Source: Mesorhizobium sp. M7A.F.Ca.US.008.03.1.1
GTDB taxonomy: Bacteria; Pseudomonadota; Alphaproteobacteria; Rhizobiales; Rhizobiaceae
Direction of reading: 5' to 3'
Length of the DNA stretch: 64,000 nucleotides
Assembly: GCF_003997495.1 (NCBI RefSeq)
Contig: NZ_RZRU01000012.1
Coordinates: forward strand, 124,001-188,000
Each line of letters opens with the position of its first letter. Within the stretch, counting starts at the first letter, position 1. The position numbers and the translations under genes were made by a program. The notes beneath the pieces are model-generated. The model did no database searches. It saw only the letters and a program-made list of their open reading frames with translations, and was not told where the DNA came from. Positions 43,909 to 53,642 of this stretch are shown here, piece by piece.

Positions 43909-44826
43909 TCAGCGGCTGGTGATAAAAACCGCTTCCTCATCGTCGCGCTGCTTGCCTCCAAGGGCCGCGGCGGCACTGGCGATGAAGGCGCCGATCACCA
44001 GTGACAGCGCACCAAGGAGCGCGAAGGTAGCGCCAGCCTTCCTGGCGGTGTCGGCAGCCTCCTGCGCCTTGACCTTGGCGTCCTGCGCCCTGGCGATGAT
44101 CGCATCCACCCGCGCCTTGGCATCTGCTTCCGAAAGACCGGTGCGGGCGGCGACGAGTTGCGACAGATAGGTCTTGTCGTCGGCCGAAACTTCGCCTGCC
44201 GCTGCACCGGCGATCAGGATGCGCGAGGCCTGCCCGGTCGCAGCCGCATCGCTGTCCGGATTGGCGGCTGCAGGCTTGCCCGGGTCAGCCGGGCGGAACA
44301 GTGAATCCACCAGGTAGGATGTCGCATTGTCCACCGATGCGCTGCCGGCATTGGCCGAAGCCCCTGCCGATGCGCCCATGGCAGCGCCAGACGCGACGGT
44401 GGACACCGCCTGCACGCCTGAACCGATCGCTGCGGAAAGGGCAGAGCCAAGCACGCCGACGACGAGCAAGGTGGCCAGCGCCCAGGCAAGAAAGCCGTGT
44501 GCGGTGTCCCGGAAATAGACTTCATCGGTGTGGATGCCGACCCATTTGGCACGCAGGCGCCCGGCAAGATAGCCTCCGACACCCGAGGAGAGCCATTGCA
44601 CGATGACAAGCCAGATCGCGGTGGACGCCGCGAAAGTGGTGACAGATGCGCCGGATCCCGACCATGGCGATACCATGGTCAGTCCCAGCCCCGAACCGAG
44701 CAGCATGAGGATGAAGGTCAGCGTCGAGGCCGCGAAGGCTCCGGCGATGATCGGTCCCCAACTGACGGCGGTGGAGGAGGATTCTGTTGAAGTGGAAACG
44801 TCGACAGCCGACAGGGTGGACTGCAT
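43909..44826 (-). CDS. Hypothetical membrane protein
   Basis: 305 residues. Two N-terminal spans (GPIIAGAFAASTLTFILMLL and IWLVIVQWLSSGVGGYLAG), one more at about 112-140, a Gly/Ala/Ser-rich central region, a helical stretch with likely coiled coil (ADAKARVDAIIARAQDAKVK), and a terminal span. No enzyme motif is seen. Similar proteins occur across Hyphomicrobiales without known function. It follows the 25-residue peptide gene by 9 bp, so the two are probably co-transcribed. Confidence 0.8.
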   Translation of the reverse strand: MQSTLSAVDVSTSTESSSTAVSWGPIIAGAFAASTLTFILMLLGSGLGLTMVSPWSGSGASVTTFAASTAIWLVIVQWLSSGVGGYLAGRLRAKWVGIHTDEVYFRDTAHGFLAWALATLLVVGVLGSALSAAIGSGVQAVSTVASGAAMGASAGASANAGSASVDNATSYLVDSLFRPADPGKPAAANPDSDAAATGQASRILIAGAAAGEVSADDKTYLSQLVAARTGLSEADAKARVDAIIARAQDAKVKAQEAADTARKAGATFALLGALSLVIGAFIASAAAALGGKQRDDEEAVFITSR

Positions 44827-44835
44827 AACTGCCCC

Positions 44836-44913
44836 CTATCGTACGAACAGCATGATCAGAATGATGATCGGGATCGGTATGCCGAGCAACCAGAGCAAAA
44901 TGCCGCGTCCCAT
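44836..44913 (-). CDS. 25-residue membrane peptide
   Basis: ATG 44913 follows a strong CAGGAGG ribosome site 6-7 bp upstream. The product is M-G-R-G-I-L-L-W-L-L-G-I-P then a hydrophobic run ending FVR, a single membrane span. The site and sense make it likely to be translated. Peptides of this look recur in proteobacteria near envelope genes, but I cannot name a function. Confidence 0.7.
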   Translation of the reverse strand: MGRGILLWLLGIPIPIIILIMLFVR

Positions 44914-45053
44914 GAAGGCCTCCTGTCAGAATTGTGATCGATGTTGTCACAATGTTCCGCAGGGACTTCCGTTCCGGCGCGTTGTAAAATGATTTTGTTG
45001 TCGCCGGTGGAACAATTGGCGCCGCAGCGCGCCAATTCACATTAGTGTCCAGA

Positions 45054-47525
45054 TCAGATATCCAGATTGGCGACCGACAGCGCGTTGTCCTGGATGAACT
45101 CGCGCCTCGGTTCGACCTCGTCGCCCATCAGTCGCGAGAACAGGCTGTCCGCGTCGGTCGCGTCATTGACCTTGACCTGCAGCAGCGAGCGCACGTTCGG
45201 ATCGAGCGTGGTTTCCCACAGCTGTTCGGCGTTCATCTCGCCGAGACCCTTGTAGCGCTGCATGGTCAGGCCCTTGCGGCCGGTTGCAAAGACGGCATTG
45301 AGCATCGCCAGCGGCCCCGAGATGGTTTCGGAGACATCCTTGCGGCGCAGCACCGGCGGCGACCCGTAGACCTCGCTGAGGCGCTGTGCGTAGCGGTCGA
45401 GTTGGCGTGCGTCGGCCGAATTGATCAGCGCCAGGTCGAGATGCGCGTATTCCTTGACGCTGCGCACCGTGCGCTCGAACACATAGCCGCCGACACCCTC
45501 GTTCGAGGTCGACATGCGGCCGGTCCAGCCGCGCTCGGTGTCCTCGGCGATGATGTCGAGGCGCTTTGCAATCCGCTCCGCCATGGCGTTGGCGCGGCCG
45601 AGATCGGTGAACACGTCCGGGTTCAGCCCGCCGGCGATCGCCGCCTGCTCGACGACGCCTCTGTTGTAGCGCGTGTGCAGGCCGTTGATCAGCTGGCGCA
45701 CCGCCAGGGCGTCGTCGATGGCTCCACGCAGGTCCTGTCCGATGCGAACCTCGCCCGAGCCGAGCGTCAGCGATGCTTCCTCCAGCCCCGAGCCGATCAG
45801 GAACTCCTCGAACGCGCTCTCGTCCTTGATGTATTGCGAGCTCTTGCCGCGCGTTACCTTGTAGAGCGGCGGCTGGGCGATGTAGAGATGGCCGCGCTCG
45901 ATCAGCTCCGGCATCTGCCGGAAGAAGAAGGTCAGCAGCAAGGTTCTGATGTGGGCGCCGTCGACGTCGGCGTCGGTCATCAGGATGATCTTGTGGTAGC
46001 GCAGCTTGTCGGCGTTGAACTCATCCTTGCCGATTGAGGTGCCGAGCGCCGTGATCAACGTGCCGATCATGTCGGAGCCGAGCATGCGGTCAAAGCGCGC
46101 CCGCTCGACATTGAGGATCTTGCCGCGCAACGGCAGGATTGCCTGGTTCTGGCGCGAACGCCCACCTTTGGCCGAGCCACCGGCGGAATCACCCTCGACG
46201 ATGAAGATTTCGGATTTCGCCGGGTCGCGTTCCTGGCAGTCGGCCAGTTTGCCGGGCAGGGAAGTGACGCCGAGCGAGCTCTTGCGGGTGATATCGCGCG
46301 CCTTGCGCGCCGCTTCGCGCGCCGCCGCGGCCTGGATCACCTTGTCGACGACTACCTTGCCTTCGCTCGGGTGTTCTTCAAGCCAGGTGCCGAGCGCTTC
46401 GTTGACCAGGCCTTCGACGACAGGACGGACTTCCGACGAGACCAGCTTGTCCTTGGTCTGCGAGGAGAATTTCGGATCTGGAACCTTGACCGACAGCACC
46501 GCCGTCAGGCCCTCGCGGCAATCGTCGCCGATCAGCGAGACCTTTTCCTTCTTGGTCAGCCCAGAGGATTCGCCATAGCCGGTGATCTGACGCGTCAGCG
46601 CGCCGCGAAAGCCGGCCAGATGCGTGCCGCCATCGCGCTGCGGGATGTTGTTGGTGAAAGCCAGCACGTTCTCGTGGTAGCTGTCGTTCCACCACATAGC
46701 CACTTCGACGGTGATGCCGTCGCGCTCGGCCTTGATGGCGATCGGCTTGTCGATCAGTGGTTTCTTGACCCGGTCGAGATATTTGACGAATTCTTCGAGG
46801 CCTCCATCATAGTGCAGCTCATGGCGCACGACATCGGCGTGACGGGCATCGGTCAAAATGATGCGCACGCCGGAATTGAGGAAGGCAAGCTCGCGCAGCC
46901 GGTGTTCGAGCGTGCCGAAGTCGAACTCGACCATGGTGAAGGTCTCAGCCGACGGGAAGAAGGTGATCTGGCTGCCGCTGCGGCCCTCATAGGTGCCCGG
47001 CTGCTTGTCCTGCTCATAGCTGCCGGTCGCCTTCAGCGGTGCGTCGGCATTGCCATGCGTGAAACTCATCTCGAAGATCTGGCCGTTGCGGCGGATTTTC
47101 AGCTTTAGCCATGCCGACAGCGCGTTGACCACCGAGACGCCGACGCCATGCAGGCCGCCCGAGACCTTGTAGGAATTCTGGTCGAACTTGCCGCCGGCAT
47201 GCAGCTGCGTCATGATCACTTCGGCCGCCGAAATGCCTTCTCCGGTGTGGATATCGGTCGGAATTCCGCGGCCATTGTCGATCACAGTGACCGAACCATC
47301 GGGGTTGAGCGTCACGGTGACGAGGTCGGCGTGACCGGCCAGCGCCTCGTCGATGGCGTTGTCGACCACTTCATAGACCATATGATGCAGGCCCGAGCCG
47401 TCGTCAGTATCGCCGATATACATTCCGGGGCGTTTGCGGACAGCATCCAACCCCTTCAAAACCTTGATGGAATCGGCGCCGTATTCGGCTTCAGCGCCGT
47501 TGTTGTTGTCGATCTGATCGCTCAT
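45054..47525 (-). CDS. gyrB: DNA gyrase subunit B
   Basis: 823 residues. GHKL ATPase (VLKGLDAVRKRPGMYIGDT, NAIDEALAG, NGRGIPTDIH, GLHGVGVSVVNALS), transducer, Toprim domain (IVEGDSAGGSAKGGRSRQNQ, TDADVDGAHIRTLLLTF) and the C-terminal GyrB tail (QRYKGLGEMNAEQLWETTLD). ATG 47525 (MSDQIDNN) is the normal start, and the frame upstream to 47645 is not used. Introduces negative supercoils with GyrA, encoded elsewhere. Confidence 0.97.
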   Translation of the reverse strand: MSDQIDNNNGAEAEYGADSIKVLKGLDAVRKRPGMYIGDTDDGSGLHHMVYEVVDNAIDEALAGHADLVTVTLNPDGSVTVIDNGRGIPTDIHTGEGISAAEVIMTQLHAGGKFDQNSYKVSGGLHGVGVSVVNALSAWLKLKIRRNGQIFEMSFTHGNADAPLKATGSYEQDKQPGTYEGRSGSQITFFPSAETFTMVEFDFGTLEHRLRELAFLNSGVRIILTDARHADVVRHELHYDGGLEEFVKYLDRVKKPLIDKPIAIKAERDGITVEVAMWWNDSYHENVLAFTNNIPQRDGGTHLAGFRGALTRQITGYGESSGLTKKEKVSLIGDDCREGLTAVLSVKVPDPKFSSQTKDKLVSSEVRPVVEGLVNEALGTWLEEHPSEGKVVVDKVIQAAAAREAARKARDITRKSSLGVTSLPGKLADCQERDPAKSEIFIVEGDSAGGSAKGGRSRQNQAILPLRGKILNVERARFDRMLGSDMIGTLITALGTSIGKDEFNADKLRYHKIILMTDADVDGAHIRTLLLTFFFRQMPELIERGHLYIAQPPLYKVTRGKSSQYIKDESAFEEFLIGSGLEEASLTLGSGEVRIGQDLRGAIDDALAVRQLINGLHTRYNRGVVEQAAIAGGLNPDVFTDLGRANAMAERIAKRLDIIAEDTERGWTGRMSTSNEGVGGYVFERTVRSVKEYAHLDLALINSADARQLDRYAQRLSEVYGSPPVLRRKDVSETISGPLAMLNAVFATGRKGLTMQRYKGLGEMNAEQLWETTLDPNVRSLLQVKVNDATDADSLFSRLMGDEVEPRREFIQDNALSVANLDI

Positions 47526-47686
47526 GAAAACCTGTTGTCTGGATGCCGCTTGCACAGCGCAAAAAATCCGCGCCGAATCGCGCCTCTGATATCGACTAGA
47601 TATAGGCGCAAAAGGCGGTTTTTCCAAGGTTTGCAGGCATTTCACGGGGAATGAGCCGGCTGTCCATGACAGGCTCTCGCCAAGCC

Positions 47687-50353
47687 CTATTTCACTTTGG
47701 CCAGACGGTCCTTGAGAAACTTGATCATGAACTTGTATCGCGGCGCCAGCCGCCCGCTGCGGTCGAGCTCCAGCGTCATGTCGAGCGCCTGCAAAAGCAC
47801 CGTCCTTGGGTTCTTGGCGACCTGAGCGTAGTCGATCATGGCAACCACCAGGTCGCGCTGCCAGGTGGCGTTGTTCGGATCTGCCTCAGCAAGCCGCTGG
47901 CGGATGTCGAGGCTGTCCTGGAAAGCCTGCCGCGCGCCTTTGACGTCGCGCTGCCTGGCCTTGAGCATGCCGATCTCGGACAGCGTGATCGACAGGTCGC
48001 GTTGCCAGTCGGCATTGGCAGGATCGAGCTCGGCCAGTCGGTCGGCGATAGCGAAACTGTCTGTATAGGCGTTGAGCGCTCCGGCGCGGTCGCCCTGTAT
48101 CGCCAGAATGCCGGCGACCTTCTCCAGGCTGACCGAAAGGTCGCGTTGCCAGTCGGTGTTGGCGGGGTCACTGGCGGCCAGGACGCGGGCTATCGAGAGC
48201 GCTTGCCCGTAGGCGGCGAGGGCTGCCGGCCAGTCCTCCTGGTCGCTCAGCGCATTGCCGATTTTTGCGTTGCCGACAGACAAGTCGCGCTTCAGCTCGC
48301 TGTTGTCGGGGTCGCGGCCCACCAGCTGCTCGACGATCGCATGGCCCGCTTTATAGGACGCGAGTGCGCCCGCCGCATCGCCGCGCTCGCGCTTGAGGTC
48401 GCCGATCGTATCATGGCTGACCGACACATCGCGCTGTCGTTCGGCATCCTGCGGCTTCTTTTCGGCCAATGCCAATCGGATATTCAGGCTCTCCTCGTAG
48501 GCCAGCTGGGCGTTGTCCAACTGGCCAGCGGTACGCGCCAGTGCACCGATCTCGTCATAGCTGATGGTCAGGTCGCGCTGCAGTTCGGCGCGCTCGGGCT
48601 CGTTGTCGGCAAGCTGCTTCTTGACCGACAGGCCTTCCTGGTAGATTTGCGAGGCCCCAGCCAGATCGCCTTGCGTTACAAGCACATTGCCGATCTTGTC
48701 GTCGGCCATGGCGAAGTCACCGAGCCATGACAGCCGATCGGGTTCGGCAGCGGTCAAATCCCTGAGCATGGTTCTGGCGGTCTGATAGTTTTCCAGCGCT
48801 TCCGGCAGGTCTCCTTGCGCCAGCTTGATGTTGCCGAGCTTGATGTGGCTGACGGCAAAATCGCGCTTGACGCTCGGGTCGGTTTCCCGGGCCGAACGCA
48901 GCTCGAGATTGGATACCAGCGCTGCAAAGGCGCGGCCTGCCGCATCGGTGTTGCCGACAAGGGTGTAGAGCTTGCCGAGTTCGTCCAGCGTGCGGATCTG
49001 GCGGTCGGCCTGGTCCAGGGTCAGACCGGTCTGCCCGGCCTCACCGTAAAGGGCCAGGACCGATTCATAATCCTTGATGGCCGTGGCGTAGTCGAGGTCG
49101 GCGCGCGCCGCACCGCCGGACAGGAAACGCGTCGCCGCCTCGGACAGCGTGCGGTTGACGAAGTTGGCCTTCAAGGCGTTGCGCGAAACATTGTCGATGT
49201 CGGCGGCCTTTGCGAGGATGGCGCGGGCGCCATCGAAGGCACCGAGCGAAAGCTGCTCCTCGGCCTGCCGGCGCAGCTCCGCCACCTGCGGATCATCGGA
49301 GGCGAGCGTCCTCATTTCGCCGCGCACCTTGACGAAGGCGTCGGCCGCCTCTCGCAGCCTGGCACTCAGGCTGTCCGCCGAAAGGTGGCTGGCGTCCGAG
49401 CTGATCAGCGCGCCATAGAGCGGCGCCAGCGGCATGTCGGCATCGCTGGCGACCTGCTCGACCTCACCGCGCATTTCCGGCGTCACGTCGGCCATGGCAA
49501 GCAGCAAACGTTCGCGCTCGGGCAACTGTTCCTTGGCGGCCGCCGCAAAGAACAGCTTCGGCAGGCCGCTCTCGACATAGGGCAGCTGCCTGCCCCGCGA
49601 CAAATCGTAGACCTCCTGCTGCACCAGCGTCAGCACCGAGCGGATCTCAAGCCCGTCGGTGCCGAGATATTTGGTCAGAGCTGTCGTGAACGGCGAGTTC
49701 TGGCCGGTTCCGTCGGCCGCCGTCTCGCCGGGTGCTGCCGAGAAGGCGAACAGGATGTTTTCCGCACGGCCAATTCGCCCAAGACCCGGCCGGACTTTTT
49801 CCGCGACATCCTTGACCAGCGAGGTCGCGCCGCGCCCGTCGCCTACCGGGCCCGAGAACGGATCGCTGCGGCAGGCGTCGAGCATGATCAGGCCGACCTT
49901 GGCCGTGGCGGCCACGGTATCGCGCACCTCCTCCAGCGGCAAGCTGGTCTTCTCCAGCGCATCGAGCGAGGAGGCGTCGGCATCGACCGGCAGCAGCCGG
50001 TTGTCGCCCGAGATTTCGACACCATGGCCGGAGAAATAGACCAGGGCCACATCGGCGCCTTTGGCATCCTGGCGAAAATCGTCGAGTGCGCGGCGCATGC
50101 GCCGCAAGGCGCGGTTGGTTTCGAGGACGACCTCGAAGCCGAGCTTCTTCAGCGCCGCTGCCATCGCCTCGCCGTCATGGACCGGATTGGCAAGCGGCCG
50201 GATCAGGCGGTAGTCGTCGTCGGCTAGGATCAAGGCCACGCGCCGCTCAGCCACCGCGGCGGCGGTGCTCATGAGCATCAGCAGCAAGGCAAAAAGCAAA
50301 CGCAAGTCGAACCGCCCCCCGGCTTGTCCATCTGCGCGAACATTCCACCTCAT
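47687..50353 (-). CDS. Exported caspase-like (peptidase C14) protein with C-terminal TPR-like repeats
   Basis: 888 residues. Signal-like hydrophobic run (about 18-35), caspase p20 domain at about 37-260 with catalytic His110 (YFSGHGVE) and Cys161 (MLDACRSDPF), a helical linker, and seven exact-length 48-residue repeats at 489-824. The ATG at 50353 has no ribosome site. TTG 50305 follows GGGGGG at good distance and would place a clean signal peptide (RLLFALLLMLMSTAAAVAE) at the terminus, so the true start may be there. Likely periplasmic or envelope located. Follows the FMN reductase gene by 43 bp. Role unknown; possible peptidase or scaffold. Confidence 0.85.
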   Translation of the reverse strand: MRWNVRADGQAGGRFDLRLLFALLLMLMSTAAAVAERRVALILADDDYRLIRPLANPVHDGEAMAAALKKLGFEVVLETNRALRRMRRALDDFRQDAKGADVALVYFSGHGVEISGDNRLLPVDADASSLDALEKTSLPLEEVRDTVAATAKVGLIMLDACRSDPFSGPVGDGRGATSLVKDVAEKVRPGLGRIGRAENILFAFSAAPGETAADGTGQNSPFTTALTKYLGTDGLEIRSVLTLVQQEVYDLSRGRQLPYVESGLPKLFFAAAAKEQLPERERLLLAMADVTPEMRGEVEQVASDADMPLAPLYGALISSDASHLSADSLSARLREAADAFVKVRGEMRTLASDDPQVAELRRQAEEQLSLGAFDGARAILAKAADIDNVSRNALKANFVNRTLSEAATRFLSGGAARADLDYATAIKDYESVLALYGEAGQTGLTLDQADRQIRTLDELGKLYTLVGNTDAAGRAFAALVSNLELRSARETDPSVKRDFAVSHIKLGNIKLAQGDLPEALENYQTARTMLRDLTAAEPDRLSWLGDFAMADDKIGNVLVTQGDLAGASQIYQEGLSVKKQLADNEPERAELQRDLTISYDEIGALARTAGQLDNAQLAYEESLNIRLALAEKKPQDAERQRDVSVSHDTIGDLKRERGDAAGALASYKAGHAIVEQLVGRDPDNSELKRDLSVGNAKIGNALSDQEDWPAALAAYGQALSIARVLAASDPANTDWQRDLSVSLEKVAGILAIQGDRAGALNAYTDSFAIADRLAELDPANADWQRDLSITLSEIGMLKARQRDVKGARQAFQDSLDIRQRLAEADPNNATWQRDLVVAMIDYAQVAKNPRTVLLQALDMTLELDRSGRLAPRYKFMIKFLKDRLAKVK
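47882..48889 (-). repeat. Seven 144-bp coding repeats (48-residue TPR-like units)
   Basis: Each unit has the form D-P-x-N-x-x-W-Q-R-D-L-S-x-S, a helix ending in IG, then QGD-x-x-G-A-L-x-x-Y and a helix x-I-x-x-x-L-A. Seven complete units of exactly 48 residues and a partial eighth are visible, without insertions. They are divergent enough at DNA level not to be recent copies. Confidence 0.85.
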
Positions 50354-50396
50354 TATGGCATGAGCAAGCCGGGCTTTTTGCGGAAAACCAGCGCTT

Positions 50397-50966
50397 TCAG
50401 GCAGCCCGCATCGGCTTCAACGCCTCGCTCCAGCGCGACAACTCTTCGAGCATGGTTTTGGCTCCGCCCTGCACCTGTTCGCTGGCGTTGAAAGCGCCGT
50501 TCTCGTCGAGCAGTTTCTGATACATAGGCAGGGCGACGCCTTCCGAGATCGGCATGACGCCCACCGAGGTCAGCAGCGGCTTCAGCGCTTGCGCCGCGCG
50601 CAGGCCGCCGGAGACGCCGCCGTAGCTGAAAATGGCGGCTGGCTTGTACTTCCATTCGCGCGAGAGATAGTCGATCGCGTTGACGATCGCCGGCGCCACG
50701 AAATAATTGTATTCCGGCGCCACGAAGACGAAGGCATCGGCGGCGTCGATCGCCTTGGACCAGGCTTTGGTATGGTCGTTCTGATAGTTGCCGAGCCTTG
50801 GATGATGCGGTTCGTCCAGCACCGGAAGCTTGAACGTATCGATGTCGGTCAGCACCGGCTCGAATTTTCCATGCTCACGCGCGAACCCCTCCAGCCACTC
50901 GGCAAAAATCGGTCCGGCGCGGCCTGGCCGCGTGCTGCCGATGATGATGTTCAACTGGTGCTTCAA
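50397..50966 (-). CDS. NADPH-dependent FMN reductase
   Basis: 189 residues of flavodoxin-like fold: N-terminal IIIGSTRPGRAGPIFAEWL phosphate loop, FVAPEYNYFVAPAIVNAIDYL, and AIFSYGGVSGGLRAAQALKPLL. Family members reduce FMN, quinones or chromate. The start is TTG 50966 (followed by KHQLNIIIGS), with an AGGG site 8 bp upstream. Other in-frame starts lie far upstream. It precedes the caspase gene by 43 bp. Confidence 0.88.
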   Translation of the reverse strand: MKHQLNIIIGSTRPGRAGPIFAEWLEGFAREHGKFEPVLTDIDTFKLPVLDEPHHPRLGNYQNDHTKAWSKAIDAADAFVFVAPEYNYFVAPAIVNAIDYLSREWKYKPAAIFSYGGVSGGLRAAQALKPLLTSVGVMPISEGVALPMYQKLLDENGAFNASEQVQGGAKTMLEELSRWSEALKPMRAA

Positions 50967-51176
50967 GGCGGACCCTTTTATTGGCGGTATATGTTGGTGA
51001 CTGTGACCTATGGCAGAGCACGGCCGCGGGCAAGGCGGCGGCGCCATGGAGGCGGTCACAATCGGCTGAACGGGTCGTCTGCCGTGACCACTCGGGCCGC
51101 ACACATGCGCCTGCCTTTCGGTCACATAGACGCCCGCATCACCAGCCACTACATTGGGGTATCAGCGGAGCAACCC

Positions 51177-52550
51177 ATGGACATCCAGCCCGCCCCCTTC
51201 GTTCCCCCGGCGCCGAAGCCGCGCACGACGCCGCCCTCGACGCTGGAGATGATCCGCATCGTCTACCGCAACCCGCTCGAATTGTGGGGTGAGCATACCT
51301 ACAACGAACCCTGGATTTCGGCGAGTGGCGTTGGCGGACATCTGATCGTTGCCAACGATCCCGGTCTGATCCGTCACGTGCTGGTCGACAACGCCAGGAA
51401 CTACAAGATGGCGACGGTGCGCCAGAAGATCCTGCGGCCGATCCTGCGCGACGGCCTGCTGACCGCCGAGGGCGAGGTCTGGAAGCGGTCGCGCAAGGCG
51501 ATGGCGCCGGTGTTCACGCCGCGCCACATCTTCGGCTTCGCCCAGCCGATGCTGAGGCGCACGCAGGACTTCGTCACCCGTTACGAAGACGGCGGCACGT
51601 CTGACATCGCCCATGACATGACGCTGCTCACCTACGACATCCTCGCCGAGACGCTGTTTTCCGGCGAGATATCAGGCGAGCCCGGCAGTTTCGCCAACGA
51701 GATCGACCGCCTGTTCGAGACCATGGGTCGCGTCGATCCGCTCGATCTGTTGCGCGCGCCCGACTGGCTGCCGAGGCTGACCCGCATCCGCGGCCGCAAG
51801 ACCATGGCCTATTTCCGCAAGATCGTCACCGACACGGTCAAGATGCGCGAAGCGAAAATCAAGCGCAATCCAGATGCCGTGCCGCAGGATTTCCTGACGC
51901 TGCTGCTCAAGGCCGAGGGACCCGACGGACTGACGCGGGCCGAGGTCGAGGACAACATCATCACCTTTATCGGCGCCGGCCATGAGACGACCGCGCGGGC
52001 TCTGGGTTGGACGCTCTATTGCCTGGCGGAATCGCCGTGGGAGCGCAACCGGGTCGAGCAGGAGATCGACCAGGTGCTGGCGCGCGAGCCCGATCCGACG
52101 AAATGGCTCGATGCCATGCCGTTCACGCGTGCGGCTTTCGACGAAGCGCTCAGGCTCTATCCGCCGGCACCGTCGATCAACCGCGAGCCGATCGAACCGG
52201 AAATGTGGAAGGATCTTCATATCCCCAAGCACGCTGCGGTGCTGGTGATGCCCTGGGTCGTGCATCGCCACAGGAAACTGTGGGACCGGCCGGATGCCTT
52301 CCTGCCGGAGCGCTTCCACCCGGGAAATCGCGAAAAGATCGACCGCTTCCAGTATCTGCCGTTTGGCGCCGGCCCGCGCGTCTGCATCGGCGCCAGCTTC
52401 GCCATGCAGGAGGCGATCATCGCGCTGGCGATCATGCTGTCGCGCTTCCGCTTCGACACCACCGCCGAAACGAAACCCTGGCCGGTACAGAAACTCACCA
52501 CGCAGCCGCAAGGCGGCTTGCCGATGCGGGTCACGCCGCGCCGTCGTTAA
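51177..52550 (+). CDS. Cytochrome P450
   Basis: 457 residues. I-helix AGHETTARALGWTLY, K-helix E-A-L-R, and the haem loop FGAGPRVCIGASFAMQEA with Cys near residue 402. The layout resembles CYP102-like or CYP4-like fatty-acid and alkane hydroxylases rather than short bacterial biosynthetic P450s. A GCGGAG site is a few bases before ATG 51177; the long open frame to 50589 is not coding. Its redox partner is not encoded nearby, though the divergent FMN reductase could be coincidental. Confidence 0.93.
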   Translation: MDIQPAPFVPPAPKPRTTPPSTLEMIRIVYRNPLELWGEHTYNEPWISASGVGGHLIVANDPGLIRHVLVDNARNYKMATVRQKILRPILRDGLLTAEGEVWKRSRKAMAPVFTPRHIFGFAQPMLRRTQDFVTRYEDGGTSDIAHDMTLLTYDILAETLFSGEISGEPGSFANEIDRLFETMGRVDPLDLLRAPDWLPRLTRIRGRKTMAYFRKIVTDTVKMREAKIKRNPDAVPQDFLTLLLKAEGPDGLTRAEVEDNIITFIGAGHETTARALGWTLYCLAESPWERNRVEQEIDQVLAREPDPTKWLDAMPFTRAAFDEALRLYPPAPSINREPIEPEMWKDLHIPKHAAVLVMPWVVHRHRKLWDRPDAFLPERFHPGNREKIDRFQYLPFGAGPRVCIGASFAMQEAIIALAIMLSRFRFDTTAETKPWPVQKLTTQPQGGLPMRVTPRRR

Positions 52551-52571
52551 GGGGGTAAGACCCTCTGGAAA

Positions 52572-53549
52572 CTACGCGACCGGCTTGCGTTGCTGGAACT
52601 GGCCGGCGGCGCGGTAGCGCCAGAGATAGCTGGGTAGGATCGTCGCGATCGATTGCGGCTGGATGCCGAGCCCCGCAAGCGTCCTGTTGGTCTTGTTGGC
52701 GGCGTCCGAAACGACGTTGTGCTCGCGCAACTGCATCACCTGGTCCTTGGTCAGCAGCGGATTGGGCAACAGGCCAAGGATCGATGCCTGGATGTTGGCC
52801 ACCCACCACGGCACCGGCACCAGCAGGCGCTTGCGCTCGATCACTTCGAGCAGCTCTTCCATGCACTCCTTGAAGGTGAGCACCTTCGGTCCACCAAGTT
52901 CATAGATCTGGCCGCCATCGACCTTGCCGTCGACCGAGCGCGCCACCGCTTCGGCGACGTCGCCGACATAGACCGGCTGGAATTTGGTCTGGCCGCCGCC
53001 GATCAGCGGCAGCACCGGCGAATAGCGCGCCATGTTGGCGAAGCGGTTGAAGAAGCCGTCTTCGGGTCCGAAATTGATCGACGGCCGGAAGATCACGGCG
53101 TCCTTGATCGTCTCCAGCACGGCCTTTTCGCCAAGCGCCTTGGTGCGCGCGTAGTCTGATTCGGAGTCCAGATCGGCGCCAAGCGCAGAAATGTGAGTCA
53201 GGCCGGCGCCCACCGAGCGCGCGGCTTCGGCCACCGCGCGGGCGCCGAATTCGTGCACGGCGGAGAATTTTTGGCGCCCGCTCTCATGCAGGATGGCGAC
53301 CAGATTGACGACATGGTCGGCGCCTTGAACGGCGCGGTCTACCGACCAGCGCACGCGCACATTGGCCTGCACCGGTTGGATCTGGCCGACATTGCCGAGC
53401 GGCTGCAGATGGCCGGCGAGATCGGGCCGCCGGCAGGCGACCCGAATGCGATAGCCGCGCTTGGCCAACGCGCGCACGACATGGCGGCCGACAAAGCCTG
53501 ACCCGCCAAAGACGACGACGAGCTTTGGGGTCTGCAGGATTTCGGTCAT
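52572..53549 (-). CDS. NDUFA9-like complex I-associated SDR (NAD-dependent epimerase family)
   Basis: 325 residues. Rossmann motif VVVFGGSGFVGRHVVRALAKRG, then NLVAILHESGRQKF, LTHISALGADLDSESDYARTKALGE and FRPSINFGPEDGFFNRFA, typical of the bacterial NDUFA9 subgroup of extended SDRs, an accessory of respiratory complex I in alphaproteobacteria. The catalytic Tyr-x-x-x-Lys is replaced by a Y-A-R-T-K. ATG 53549 (MTEILQTP) is preferred over a frame to 53591. Confidence 0.92.
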   Translation of the reverse strand: MTEILQTPKLVVVFGGSGFVGRHVVRALAKRGYRIRVACRRPDLAGHLQPLGNVGQIQPVQANVRVRWSVDRAVQGADHVVNLVAILHESGRQKFSAVHEFGARAVAEAARSVGAGLTHISALGADLDSESDYARTKALGEKAVLETIKDAVIFRPSINFGPEDGFFNRFANMARYSPVLPLIGGGQTKFQPVYVGDVAEAVARSVDGKVDGGQIYELGGPKVLTFKECMEELLEVIERKRLLVPVPWWVANIQASILGLLPNPLLTKDQVMQLREHNVVSDAANKTNRTLAGLGIQPQSIATILPSYLWRYRAAGQFQQRKPVA

Positions 53550-53642
53550 GGCTGGCTCCGGCGCTCGCAAGCTTGGCTGAAGCCGTTTCATAATCCGTTT
53601 CGCGCCAAAGGCAAAGGGCGACGCGTCGTCGCTATCAGCCTG

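Noticed and set aside
45014..45037. AATTGGCGC inverted repeat after gyrB
   Set aside because: The 9-bp stem is clear but there is no T run on the gyrB strand, so I do not call it a terminator.
44930..45053. EcfG-type GGAAC promoter before the 25-residue peptide
   Set aside because: GGAAC copies are present but no CGTT at 16-17 bp spacing.
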